A DNA stretch of 64,000 nt, taken from Paragonimus westermani (lineage: Eukaryota; Platyhelminthes; Trematoda; Plagiorchiida; Troglotrematidae). Position 1 is the stretch's first letter. The number at the start of each line of letters is the position of its first letter. The translations under genes and the position numbers were made by a program. Where the stretch lies: positions 1 to 64,000 of the forward strand of contig QNGE01001325.1 of NCBI GenBank assembly GCA_008508345.1. Reading direction: 5' to 3'. Below the pieces are notes generated by a model. That model searched no databases. It was not told where the DNA came from and saw only the letters and a program-made list of their open reading frames with translations. This document shows positions 49,960 to 59,935 of this stretch, in pieces.

Positions 49960-50762
49960 AGCTTTCTGTCGTGCTCAGTTTAGCATTAATACGCGAGAGA
50001 TCATCGGCGACTGGGTTCGCAATACCTGAAATATGACGAATATCGGTCTTGAACCGAGCGACATAATCCAGGTGTCTGGTCTTTCTGGAGGAATACCTGT
50101 TGGTTGCCGAGCATAACGCGCACGTCAGCGGTTTGTGGTCTGTGAAGACGATGAAGTTCCTGCCGTCGAAAATAGCGGATGCCGAGATATACCTCTAACA
50201 GCTCTTTCTCGAAAGCACTGTATTGTGACTCAGTTGGTTGTAACCGTTTAGAGGAAATGGCTAGTGGGCATTAGCTGGTACCGAGTTGCTGCTGCAGAAC
50301 CGCCCCTACAGTCACGTCCGATGCATCTACGCTTAATGCTAAGGGAGCAGACGAATGATGATGCGACAACGATGCTACACTGGCGGTAGCTCTTTTTAAA
50401 TTACTGAAGGCCATTTTTGCGGCCGTTGGAAATAAGAATGAGCGTGCCTTAACTCTGAGTAGGTCGGTGAATGGTTGCATTAGACGGACACAGTTAGGGA
50501 TGAAACGACGATAAAAATTCACTAAACCTTCGAAACGGCAAAATTGTTTGAACGATGTGGGCTCCGGGAAATCCGCTACTGCCTGTACTTTGTCGGGGAA
50601 AGGTTTGATCCCGCTCGCGGATGTACTGTGACCCGTGAAAGCTACGCGGGGCGCTCCGGAAGCGCATTCAGCTAGGTGTATGGTCATCCCGTGATGCGAC
50701 AAACGAGTTAATAATGGATGCGAATGTACGCAATGTTCCTTCGGCGATGCACTAGCCACCAA
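49960..50762 (-). pseudogene. G4 RT thumb and RNase H
   Basis: The frame 50762-50271 has the RT thumb (FCRFEGLVNFYRRFIPN) and the RNase H entry with its first aspartate (LALSVDASDVTVGAVLQQ), then a stop at 50271-50273. After frame breaks RNase H continues with ESQYSAFEKELLEVYLGIRY (the conserved E), VFTDHKPLTCAL (the second D) and ISGIANPVADDLSRI (the last D). All four acidic positions are therefore visible, but in different frames. Confidence 0.8.
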
Positions 50763-51050
50763 GATATCATCTAATTACGGCTAAACACCATCCAGTCCAT
50801 GACGCACGTCGTGAATAAAACGTTGGAAAGTCTGAGTGGCGTTGCCCAGACCAAACGGTATGCGTAAGAATTCGAAAAGTCCGAACGGTGTTATGACTGC
50901 TGTCTTTGGGACGCCTTCGGATGCTACTGTAATCTGGTTGTAAGCGCGCACTAGGTCGATTTTTGTGAATAGCTGATACTCTGATAGGTTTGCCGTCAAG
51001 TCCTGAATGTGAGAAATTGGATACCTATCGGGAGTGGTTGCGTTGTTCAA
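50752..51050 (-). pseudogene. G4 reverse transcriptase palm
   Basis: TPDRYPISHIQDL and FTKIDLVRAYNQITVA (motif A, catalytic D) lead to FGLFEFLRIPFGLGNATQTF (motif B). The catalytic motif C region reads GV-stop-P-stop-LDDILVASAS at about 50787-50755, so two nonsense codons sit just before the paired aspartates. The upstream fingers lie in another frame at 51.05-51.35 kb. Confidence 0.85.
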
Positions 51051-51370
51051 CGCTCAATAGTCGCTGCACGGGCACCAGTCGTTATCAGTCTTTTCAAGCA
51101 CCATGTGCAATGACGTAGCCCACGGACTATTGGACGGACGGATAATGCCGAGTTGGAGCATGTGCTCAGATTCGGCTCGGGTGATTTCAAGGTTATCGAG
51201 AGCTAAGCGGCGTGGACGACTTCAAACTGGCGGCCCTCGTGTGGCAATGTGATGCGCGACGTCAGTTGTCACGGCCGGCAGTTCGTTAGCGGGGCGGATC
51301 AGTTGAGGGAATTTGGATAACATTTTCCCGTGAAGCTCGCAAACTAGGAGGTTGGCTAGCTTAGGGCTGG

Positions 51371-51733
51371 TCACAGCCACGTGCGACAACTTGCCCCGAA
51401 TATTTGGTTTTGTCGGCGTGCGTTGACCAGTAAATCAAGATGTCGGGGGAAGTCGATACCAACGATAGGGAAAGGTATATCGGCCACAAGAAAACCCCAG
51501 GGAAAATCGCGTTCAAGACCGAAGTTTAAATTCAACAGCCAAAAACAAAAGGTTCTAATGGGCGTACCGTTTGCAGCTCGGAAAGTAGTGCCGGATTCCG
51601 ATCGCGCAGCCGTTGCTGAATGTAGGATGACACTAACCTCCACTCCTGTGTCGACTGAAAACTGCATTTTGGAAGTTGATTCACTTAGAAAAAAAAGGCG
51701 ATTGCTGTTTGACTGGCCTGTGGCTGTCGTCAC
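51371..51733 (-). pseudogene. G4 aspartic protease
   Basis: KMQFSVDTGVEVSVI (about residues 22-36 of the open stretch) contains the D-T-G active site. FRAANGTPIRTF and FLVADIPFPIVGIDF match the following blocks of CsRn1-like proteases and line up with those of G5. This protease core is uninterrupted. Confidence 0.8.
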
Positions 51734-51846
51734 TAGAACACGCCATGCTGTTAGTTTAAACGTTTGTTAGCACGACGGCAACATGGCGATCGGCATCGTC
51801 TAACATTTTCGCCATACGTCTCATGATACTAACAAACTGCCAGTTT

Positions 51847-52611
51847 TTAGTCCGGGCGGTGATCAGGCACGTGTTGGAGGAATTCTAAACGGTGAATGCT
51901 GGCGCAAAGATCGGGCAGTTCGCGCCGCAACTGAGCTATCTCGGCGTTTGTTTCTGAAGAGTCGCGTTCACGACATTCCAATGCTTCCCGCAGGTTTGCT
52001 ATTCCGGCGTCCTCCGTGGCCAACGTATGATCCGCTAGACTGTTGAAGTTAACTATCTGCTTAACTACTGCTGGCTGCCCTGTGCCTCTGAAGCGTTCAT
52101 GTATTGCGTCGGCCGAAGCCGCTAGGTCACTTAGCAAACGTGAGGGTGACATGAAAAGTAGCCCATGTGTGTACTCTACCAGTTTTTGTATCCAAAACTC
52201 TTGCAAAAACGACTCAGGCACTTGTGATTTGCCTGCTACATGTTGCATCTCCTGAAGAAGAACCGACGGTTTCTTGTCTCCCAACTGTAGCCGTTGGAAC
52301 AGTTGTTCCAAACGCACTTTACCGGATAGCTGTGTTTTCTTAGGAATCGTTTGCTTAGCGGACTCATGACGATCGGTTGTCGACCCTAGCAAGATATCAC
52401 TGATCAGGGTCAACATATCTCGAGGAAGACGCGGTATAAGCTGTGAGAACTTGTCCGAGTCACTTTTTATGCGCAGGTTGCCGAACTCTATTTCCAACAT
52501 AGCGAACCACAGCTCTGGATCGAGATCCCCAAGAGCGAGAACAGCTAGCGTGATCAACGATACGGTAGGAGAGAATTCGGACTTGACCTCCCCAGTGTCT
52601 ATAACGACCAA
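51847..52611 (-). CDS. G4 gag-like protein
   Basis: A 254-codon open frame, the longest gypsy frame left in the window. Gag blocks are DPELWFAMLEIEFGN, SDKFSQLIPRLPRDML, LEQLFQRLQLGDKKPSVLLQ, MQHVAGKSQV and LSDLAASADAIHERF. The last of these is the typical ADxI block of this clade. The C-terminus is charged and coiled-coil-like (ECRERDSSETNAEIAQLRRE). A zinc-binding segment would be expected between 51847 and 51733 but was not seen in frame. The start is uncertain because it begins about 150 nt after the 5' LTR with a non-ATG codon. Confidence 0.75.
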   Translation of the reverse strand: MVVIDTGEVKSEFSPTVSLITLAVLALGDLDPELWFAMLEIEFGNLRIKSDSDKFSQLIPRLPRDMLTLISDILLGSTTDRHESAKQTIPKKTQLSGKVRLEQLFQRLQLGDKKPSVLLQEMQHVAGKSQVPESFLQEFWIQKLVEYTHGLLFMSPSRLLSDLAASADAIHERFRGTGQPAVVKQIVNFNSLADHTLATEDAGIANLREALECRERDSSETNAEIAQLRRELPDLCASIHRLEFLQHVPDHRPD

Positions 52612-52764
52612 GCGAATGAAGACGATTACATAAACTTTTTATATATACACATATGCGCTATGTATACAATGAAAGCACCCAAAAAGTAATGAGGGGAGAA
52701 AAAACAATTAAGGTATATATTAATATATATCTTAAACGGGCTCATCAATTTGTAGAGTACGAAT

Positions 52765-53024
52765 GGGCTACGGCCGGCCAGCCACGAACAACGCAACGAG
52801 TAGACAAGAAATATATTACCGACACGTGGAATCGACGAGAGCGAGCGAAGAGCGAGATGAAACGTTAGTTCAGGAAAACGTCAAGCGAGCAGGCACCGGA
52901 GCCGAACGTTCGAGTGCTCGGATAATTTGCCGGTAACCAAACTCGTTCAAACAAACATTCAAAATAGTACAAATGTTAACTGTAACTTTAACGCATGTAG
53001 CAATAAACAAATAGGGTCGCTACA
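52765..53024 (-). repeat. G4 5' LTR
   Basis: 260 bp identical by reading to 47859-48118. With the extra base at 52764 it reads TG...CA on the minus strand. A TAATATATTT stretch could serve as a TATA-like element. Its outer edge meets G5 gag codons directly. Confidence 0.85.
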
Positions 53025-53522
53025 CTTCAAATAAGCTCCCACATGGACGAGTCACTCTTGCGAGAGCTATCGATGCAGAGGCGGCCGGAGACAGCCCAGG
53101 CTATTGTATCCGTAGCCCGCTCGCAACTGCTGTCAGAAGCTGTCGGGATCGCAGACCGAGTGGTTGGGCGTTTTCAGCCATTCCTGCACAATTCCAATGG
53201 TTTCAGAGTAACTGCCAACCCTACCACATTAGCCGCGGAACAGCCCGTAGACTCACACTCAACTGACGTAGCATAGGTCAGGGCGTTACTGACAGAAGCG
53301 GCCGCTTTGCTCAGGGACTTAGACAAAATGACGATAGGCCATTTTCAAAATCGATCTCCACGACCTCATCTTACAAGGAGGACATTACGTCGACGTAACT
53401 CACAACCCCGTGAAAATTTCTACTGGTATCTTGAGAGGTACGGTGCTAGGGCTACCAAATGTACAACACCTTGCTCTTTCCCTCACGCGCTTCGGGGGAA
53501 CCGGACCGTCGACGCGCAATAA
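53025..53522 (+). pseudogene. G5 gag end with zinc-binding segment
   Basis: The frame runs through the junction: LQISSH then MDESLLRELSMQRRPETAQ and SEAVGIADRVVGRF to a stop at 53274-53276. This is the C-terminal half of a gypsy gag. At 53307-53522 comes the cysteine segment typical of this clade (FYWYLERYGARATKCTTPCS), in which the first cysteine is replaced by tyrosine. The N-terminal half is absent on the far side of G4. Confidence 0.7.
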
Positions 53523-53549
53523 CGGCCGACGTCACCGGCACATCCACTC

Positions 53550-53870
53550 CCAGTCGCCTTATGTTTGTTCGAGGCCTCTCCACAGGGACCGCATTCCTGG
53601 TGGACACAGGAGCTCAGGTTAGTGAAGTACCATAAACCCCCTCTCAGGCGACATAGTCAGGAGCTCCTCATCTCCGTGCCGCCAATGGCACTGCTGTCCA
53701 GACTTTTGGTCGGCGTTTGGTGACGTTAAATTTGGGTCACCGACGAAAATTCTGTTTGATTTTCGTTGTTGCTGCCCTTCCCTTCCCCATCATCAGTATC
53801 GATTTGCTCTGGCATTTAGCCCTTTTAGTCGATAAGCGACACCGGAAACTAATAGATGCCGTTACATAGT
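53550..53870 (+). pseudogene. G5 aspartic protease
   Basis: FVRGLSTGTAFLVDTGAQVS (from 53561) keeps the D-T-G active site. After a stop come LRAANGTAVQTFGRRL and FVVAALPFPIISIDLLWH, parallel to G4 blocks. It is inactivated by the stop after the active site. Confidence 0.75.
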
Positions 53871-54079
53871 TGAGCATCGACGACAACCGCACGACTGTCG
53901 CAGACATCGGTCCACTTTACGCAACACCGACTGCCTCACCGTCTTCTGCGAAACTTTTTCAACAGTTCTCACAATTGGTCTGGATATCAAAGGCCGTGTC
54001 CTCTGTGACCTCCAATGTCACACATCACATTGAACCAAAGACCTACCCATAACTGCTAGGCCCTGTAGAATAGCTTCTG

Positions 54080-54843
54080 AACAGCTAAAGCAGAGTTCGA
54101 ACACATGCTCGAGCTCGAAATCATTTGCCATTCCGATAGTTCCTGGGTCTCACCACTTTATTTGGTTCCCAAAAATATCAGGGGACTGGCGTCCTTGCGG
54201 CGACTACCGTGGTCTCGGTATAGCTACAGTCCCCAATAAGTGTTCTATTCCGCACACGCAAGATCTTACGATCTGCCTCGCGGACAAAAACATCTTCAGC
54301 AAAATTGCTTTAGTCCGCGTCTATCACCGAATTCCTTTGGCAGCCAGAGATGCACTCAAGACAGCTCTGATCACTCCATTTGGACCTTCCGAGGTTTTGT
54401 GAGTGCCAGTTTTATCGACCAACGCTGTCCAGAAGTTTCAGCTTCTTATGCACGAAGTCACCCGCGGTCTGGACCTCGTTCATTCTTACCTCGACGACAT
54501 CCTGTTTTCTAGCTTTTTTGAGAAGGAGCACATTTCACATCTACTTAGTTTGTTTGAACTTCTGACTGGTCGTGACATTGCAGTCATCGCAACAAAGTTC
54601 CAGCTAAACAAGTCGACTAGTAAGTTTCTAAGTCACCAGATTTCGACCCGGGGGATTGCCACCCTTCCCGCTAAAGTTCACACCATCCAGGATTATCCTG
54701 AACCTTCTTCTTTTAAGCAGCACCGTAGATTCTGTGGCCTAGTAAACTGCGATCGTCAATTTGTTTTTCGTTGCGTGCATATTATGCGGCCGATGACCGA
54801 CCTCCCCCGCGAAGGTGACTGTAGACCGTCATTCACTGATTGA
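54080..54843 (+). pseudogene. G5 reverse transcriptase
   Basis: Fingers block EFEHMLELEIICHSDSSWVS and YLVPKN (54089-54175) are followed by a frame change. Motif A surroundings read FSKIALVRVYHRIPL with the catalytic aspartate replaced (KIAL for KIDL). In the frame 54403-54843 motif C is intact (VHSYLDDILFSSF), followed by HQISTRGIATLPAKV and the thumb (FKQHRRFCGLVNCDRQF). Frameshifts and the lost motif A aspartate inactivate it. Confidence 0.8.
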
Positions 54844-54889
54844 GCGCGTATGGTCTTCAATGAGCCTAAAGAGGATATCTCCAAAATAG

Positions 54890-55160
54890 CCCTACTAGCT
54901 CATTCTGACCCTAGTGTAGAGCCTTGAATGTAATCTACGCTTCCGATACAGACGTTGACGCCGTGCTACAGCAGTTCGTCGAAGGCCAGTGGCAACCGCT
55001 AGCATTTTTTCGAACGGTTGCAGCCTAACGAGTGTCACTATAGCGCGTTTGGAAAAGAGCTGCTTGCAATTTACCTCGCAACAAGCCATTTTCGGCAAGC
55101 CGTTGAAGGCTGACAGTTCACGGTCTACACTAGCCATAAGCCACTCTACGCTACAATGAT
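54890..55160 (+). pseudogene. G5 RNase H, truncated
   Basis: Blocks AVLQQFVEGQWQPLAFF, then in shifted frames the FGKELLA-like segment and FTVYTSHKPLYATM (about 55118-55158; S replaces the usual D). Similarity ends at about 55160. Confidence 0.6.
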
Positions 55161-56690
55161 TACATAACACCTGATGTGGTTGAAGACGTGTCTAACCCCT
55201 GCTTGTCCTTACCCGTATTATGTATACAACTGGCATGTTTTAAGTTTGCCAATGATCACACTAAACGAAACGTTAACATTTCGTAATGTCTTCTTTCTAC
55301 TCTTCAGAAGTGCTATTACTTTTGACTAAAAGATTTTGTGGTGTTGAAAAACGTGTATGATGTCGGTAAAGACGATCGGCTTATAAGGGGAAAACTACTC
55401 TAACCATCAAATCGGCAGTTGTCTAGTGTACATTCAATTCAGATAAACAGACAAACGTAAAAGGCTAGTCTTGCCAGAGTGAAGCGACGGTTTTGATGGC
55501 CGCACAGAAGAAGGGGTGTGATGCTCTGCTTCCATGGGTGGGCGGACCTCCCACAATTTAACAACCCCAGCCAACTTCCCCGGATATCACCTCAGTCTGT
55601 GACGGCGTGGATCCGTACTGAAATGTTTGAAGCGGATAATGCCGGGTTGTCATCAGAGACAACGAGAAACACATGCCACGTGTCAAACGTGGCTGGCTAT
55701 TCCACAAAGTGATATGGGGCAGTACACATCCAAGCCTACAAATTTGTGTGTCCAGTTAGGTGGATTAGAACACCGCTTTTAACCACTCGTCACAGGAATA
55801 ATTTTTATATCATCTTCAACTCGCGAGCGTCTTGTCACTTACGCCCGAAATTTCTTCATCATTTAATTAGGCCTTCATTTTCCCTGAGTCATGGTGAAAT
55901 TCACTCCTCGGGGTTTCTTTCCGGCGTACACATAATAATAATGATATATATCTCAACGCATAAGTGAGATGCACGCTGGGTTATGCACAATCACTACAGA
56001 TAATTGCAAGCGACGCAAAACGAATAATTCGACGGTATTACAAACGTAGAACCTATTACCGAACGGCACATGGTAAAGAGAAAATGATTGTGGTTCGTGA
56101 AACTTTGACGCACGCAACAAGAAAATAGATAATGCGCCCACTTCACAAACTTAGTCATAACACGGGATGTCACATCAATTTACCCTTTACAAGGTTGTGT
56201 GGGGGTCGATGTTTCCAATGGTTCGTGGTCACTCTGCAGCATTCCACCATTACGGGAAATAATTAGCCTCCGGGAAATGTTCAAATGAGTAGGCTTTGGC
56301 TACGCAGGAGAGAAAATTCCAAACTCCAGCAAACGACTGGGCAGACTCCATCGCAGGATTTCGTCGATTGCTCGAAACCGTTGGTAAGTTGGAAAACGTG
56401 AATTTTCCAACCAAGACGAAGTTCAGTACGTTCATTCGTCTCAGAAAAAATTCCTCGCACAAAGGATATTCATGGGATCAAGGTAAAAAGCGCAATTTCA
56501 CAAGTTAGGTGAGAAAATGCGGAGTGAACACATTTACTATGACGAAACATGTGTATGCGAAATTTTTTGACAAAGAATTCGTGCGACATAAATATTTTTG
56601 CTGCGGTTATTGGAATATACAACCCTGTCAGCTGGTTGTTGTGGCATTTCGCTATGCAGCCTGGGTTATTCATGCAAACGGAATATTGAG
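55161..56690. other. Unassigned spacer between G5 and the LINE
   Basis: No recognisable coding. Overlapping open stretches at 56.25-56.7 kb on both strands lack RT motifs, so the LINE RT appears cut at about 56691. Confidence 0.35.
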
Positions 56691-57300
56691 TCAATTATTC
56701 GTAAGGTAAGACGAAAGCCAGTTATACAAGGGATCTTGTACGCCAAAGGATGCTATTTTGATCAGGTGGCGCTTATGAGGCACTCGATCAAAAGCCTTTT
56801 GCCTGTCTAGGTGCATGATAATTGCTGCATTTCTTGAATCAACGGACATCGATATATGGTTTAAGAATTCCAGCCGACATGTCATACAAGGGTGCTTACT
56901 AAGAAAGCCGTGCTGTGAAAGGTTCATAGGGTTTTGTGACCTTAAGAGCTCGTCTGTGTGCACCCTTATCATCCTTTCAAATATTTTTGAGCAGATTGAC
57001 GTGTGGTTGGTGGGAATACAGTTACTAGCGTCCTGCCTTGGACCATTCTTGTGGCGAGACATAATGAGTGAATTTTTCATTTAGAAGGGAAGGTGCTGGA
57101 TGAAGGTGATAGGTTAAGATTTCATGTCCTCATCCCATTGCTTGACGACCGTTGGTGGGATACCCTCTGGCCCAAGACATTAGGGGTTTAGTGGTAGCTA
57201 GCTGTGACTGAAGATTTTGGACATCAATTAGAACAATAATCAAAACTTTATCGGTTGTCGACGGAATCTAGGGGGGGGCAATTAGGTGCTTTCTACACTA
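56691..57300 (-). pseudogene. LINE reverse transcriptase, N-terminal part
   Basis: In one frame near 57.2 kb, LQSQLATTKPLMSWARG is the pre-RT block of CR1-type LINEs with altered residues. In 57080-56691 come SKIFERMIRVHTDELL, LSQHGFLSKHPCMTCRLEFL and HLDRQKAFDRVPHKRHLI (motif A, catalytic D in LDRQKAFD), ending WLSSYLTNN. The catalytic motif C region is absent. Confidence 0.8.
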
Positions 57301-57704
57301 AACAAAGCAGCAAAATGTGAGTTGAATATTCCACACATTGTCACAGAGTCGTCAACCACCATTTTGTCTTTAAGTGATATTTTTGTAGAAGGGTCGCTCA
57401 TGGAATTTCTCCGTCTCATCAGTTGCACTGGCTTCATGTACCTCCGCTCACTAAGGGGCGTGAGTTTCTCTTCGTTTATATAACGGAGTTGGATCTGCTT
57501 TTCTATGTGTTCAAACGTTTTGCCTATTTGCATCACCAGAGGGAAATCTATCATTCTTCCGCACCCGGACTGGAGCACTTCAAGTCCGTCAATCTCTTCT
57601 ACATTGAGGAGTTTTCGCTGTACATAGGAGCCGACGCGTTTTGATTTTATGGGGGCCAGAACGCCCATACGAAGGTTCAGATATGCGATAAACTCTCCGG
57701 CCAC
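57282..57704 (-). pseudogene. LINE ORF2 region between endonuclease and RT
   Basis: A 140-codon open stretch holds ERRYMKPVQLMRRRNSM and ending ICGIFNSHFAALFSVE-like text (CGIFNSHFAALFSVEST), the usual segment just before RT in CR1-type ORF2. No catalytic role is known for it. Confidence 0.65.
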
Positions 57705-57773
57705 TATGCTTGGGTGTGTTGTGAGAAAGAATGTATTCCAATTTAAGGATCTCAGTAGGGAGAGGAAGGCATT

Positions 57774-58606
57774 TTACTCAATAAATTTGATGGGACGGTA
57801 GAAATCAACTGTCTGTTTGGCAGCCATATTGAATTCGAACAGATATTTGACGACACTGTGGTCACCTCCTGGAAACTGTTGTAGAAACGTTGTCTCTACG
57901 GACGAAATGCACGTGGTGAATATGTGGCCCAACGTATGCTTTCCTTCGATGGGCGTTAGGACATGTTGGTTCCAACCATTCACTTGTAGGCATGAAAAGA
58001 ATTCGGCCTGTTTTGTTGGAGCAGAGAATAAAGTCCAGCAGATATTAAGCATATTGGAGTCACCACTTATTAGTTTGTGTTCGCAAGGCACGTTGGGCAC
58101 ATGATTCATTATCTCCGCAAGGTCAGTCAACTCACTGCTAGCACCACTGGGTGGTCTGTAGATGCATCTCATGAGTAGCTCGCGAGAACTAATAGGGACC
58201 ATTAATCACAACGAGTCTTCGGTTTTACGAAGACTAGACTCATTAAGCTTCACTGAGGAAAATTGCTCTTGAAGGTAAATAGTGCACCCACCGCCTCGTC
58301 CTGTAAGACGATCCCTACGAAACATGTGATATCCTACGATGCTCATCTGACTGTCTGGGATGTCAGAAAAGCACTACGTTTCAGTTACGAGAATTATATG
58401 GGGATTAGATAAAAAAAGACGTGGGATTTGATAATGTGCACTTTACTAGCCAATGATCTTGCGTTCATGGGCAATAAATTTATTAAATTCTTTCTATCGA
58501 GTGCAGCATCTGAACTGCTGAAGAACTTCATAACAAACTGAGCAGTGGGTTGCAGAATATCGAATCGGAAGGCTTGATTTGAGGAGTGTGCTAAATTTCC
58601 GCCCAT
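57774..58606 (-). pseudogene. LINE ORF2 apurinic-type endonuclease domain
   Basis: The N-terminal piece (58606-58394) holds INLLPMNARSLASKVHIIKS, the start of the endonuclease fold (N of MNARS). The C-terminal piece (58202-57774) holds LLMRCIYRPPSG, KLISGDSNMLNICW (GDxN, normally GDFN), LTPIEGKHTLGHIFTT and FPGGDHSVVKYLF (the SDH block with G for S). The middle is frameshifted, so the nuclease is inactive. Confidence 0.75.
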
Positions 58607-59285
58607 ATTCGAGTGGATGTTGCAAAGGTTTGACTCCTAGATAGGAAGTGCTGAAAGCGTGCCATTCTGGTAGGTTGACAGGGTGGGGCTCTGGGAGGAG
58701 GGGCAGGTGGCGGTTGATGAAAAAAGGGGGATGCACTAAAAAAGAAACGGTCGGACAGACATTTGGGTTGGTAACATGAACCGGTGACTATGTACTTGTT
58801 AGGGTGTATATATTAGGAATTAGGTTCCGAGTAGCACCCGTATTTTGGGTAATAGGATGAGTTACTACGGAGCTGTTGGATAATGCATGGTAACTGTGAC
58901 CCCCTAGTACGGTAGTAGGTTGAATTTGAAGCAGTGGTGGGCAAACTGTGCAGTTCCCCCTTCGAAGCGTTGTTCTCTAAAGTGTGGTTCTTGAAATCAG
59001 ATTCTTGGAGAGTGCGAAGTATTTCTGGTTTACCCAAATACTGCTAATCCGAAAGATTGTTCTCTAATAAGCACCGTACAGATATCTCTGCTGATTTAGA
59101 GCATTGTTTAAGTGCTTTGGATTTATCGTTGTTATCTACGTTTACTCAAGATAAAAGACAGAAACGCCTCTGGTAAGAAGTGGACTGCTCTGCTCGTGCT
59201 GCCGCGCCAATATCAGGGGGATTTAAGCGGCTTCTCTCAGTGCTCTGGGTTACTGTGGATGCCTTAGGTCCAGAAATATTTCCAA

Positions 59286-59935
59286 TCAATGCCTCGGTTG
59301 ATAAAAGACGCTGAAGACTAGGGGATGTGTTTTATTAATGACGGTGAAATTCGCTGCAGAAACTTGAACGCGCCTGGCGTCATCAGAGCTAGACGTGGTC
59401 CGCTTTTCAGTGTCCGCCAGTTGCAACCTGCGGATCCAGAGAACTCGTGGAGCAGTCGAGATCTGCAGGCAAATCAATGAGATCAATGACTATGTTACAT
59501 AAGTTCTTTTCTAGGAGAATACTAGCTCGTAATATTCTCCTTTGGAGTGGCGTCCTGTCACCGAACATTTTTATGGCTTTAAATTTGTGCGACGCCTGAT
59601 TTGCTTGTTTTTGACAAATTCGTTCGCCACAAGTTTACTTTTGAACTGTAGCAACAACGGACAGTGCTTTTGCTGTACTTTTTGCAAAGTCTTTGGCAGT
59701 AGCTCTCTTGTTCTTTCATCTTACTGGCATTGAGAAAGACCCTTTTCACGGACAACAGAATTATTATATCAGGTACGTTAAACACCACCACTTTGCTTGC
59801 ACAGCGTAACCGCTTGTGCAATTCCGCATTTACCGTATCAATAAACGTCCCAGCGGCGATGGGCACTGAACACAACTTGGTGTTGTTCCTTTCGTGCAAT
59901 GTGCCAAGATTTTCTAAGACATGCACAAGCACAGA
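59286..59935 (-). pseudogene. LINE ORF1-like protein
   Basis: Two minus-strand frames. The upstream one (59932-59579) contains ELHKRLRCASKVVVFNVPD and YCQRLCKKYSKSTVRC, a layout I associate with nucleic-acid-binding ORF1 proteins of flatworm CR1-like LINEs. The downstream one (59486-59286) contains LADTEKRTTSSSDDARRVQV. They are separated by a stop and frame change. ORF1 binds the LINE RNA in the family. Confidence 0.55.

Larger units (their letters stand above)
47859..53024 (-). mobile_element. Gypsy LTR retrotransposon G4 (CsRn1-like), LTR to LTR
   Basis: A complete-layout Ty3/gypsy element on the minus strand: 5' LTR (right), short leader, gag, protease, RT, RNase H, integrase, about 450 bp of 3' sequence, then 3' LTR (left). 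The sequence before the 3' LTR (CATGGGAGCTC on the minus strand) is a weak polypurine tract. No primer-binding site starting with TGG follows the 5' LTR (it reads TTCGTACTCTAC), and no target duplication flanks the LTRs. The internal region carries several stops and frameshifts. Confidence 0.85.
53025..55160 (+). mobile_element. Gypsy element G5 (CsRn1-like), 5'- and 3'-truncated
   Basis: Plus-strand relative of G4, in opposite orientation. It starts in mid-gag at the G4 LTR edge and ends inside RNase H. No LTR or integrase remains. Confidence 0.8.
56691..59935 (-). mobile_element. CR1-like LINE, 3'-truncated and decayed
   Basis: Non-LTR retrotransposon on the minus strand with ORF1 (59.93-59.3 kb), endonuclease (58.61-57.77 kb), inter-domain region and the first part of RT (to 56691). 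The RT palm and 3' end are missing. A LINE is normally cut at its 5' side on insertion; loss of the 3' part here implies a later deletion. Confidence 0.75.

Noticed and set aside
52740..52764. Primer-binding site after the G4 5' LTR
   Set aside because: The sequence does not start TGG and matches no tRNA 3' end I can justify.
47859..53024. CRISPR-like or satellite array from the repeated 260-bp units
   Set aside because: Only two copies, placed as LTRs around gag-pol.
48109..53045. agctcccatg just inside the left LTR and agctcccacatg just outside the right LTR, suggesting plus-strand LTRs
   Set aside because: Gag, pol and TG...CA ends all place G4 on the minus strand, and the outer copy is in-frame G5 gag. 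The similarity is short and probably chance.
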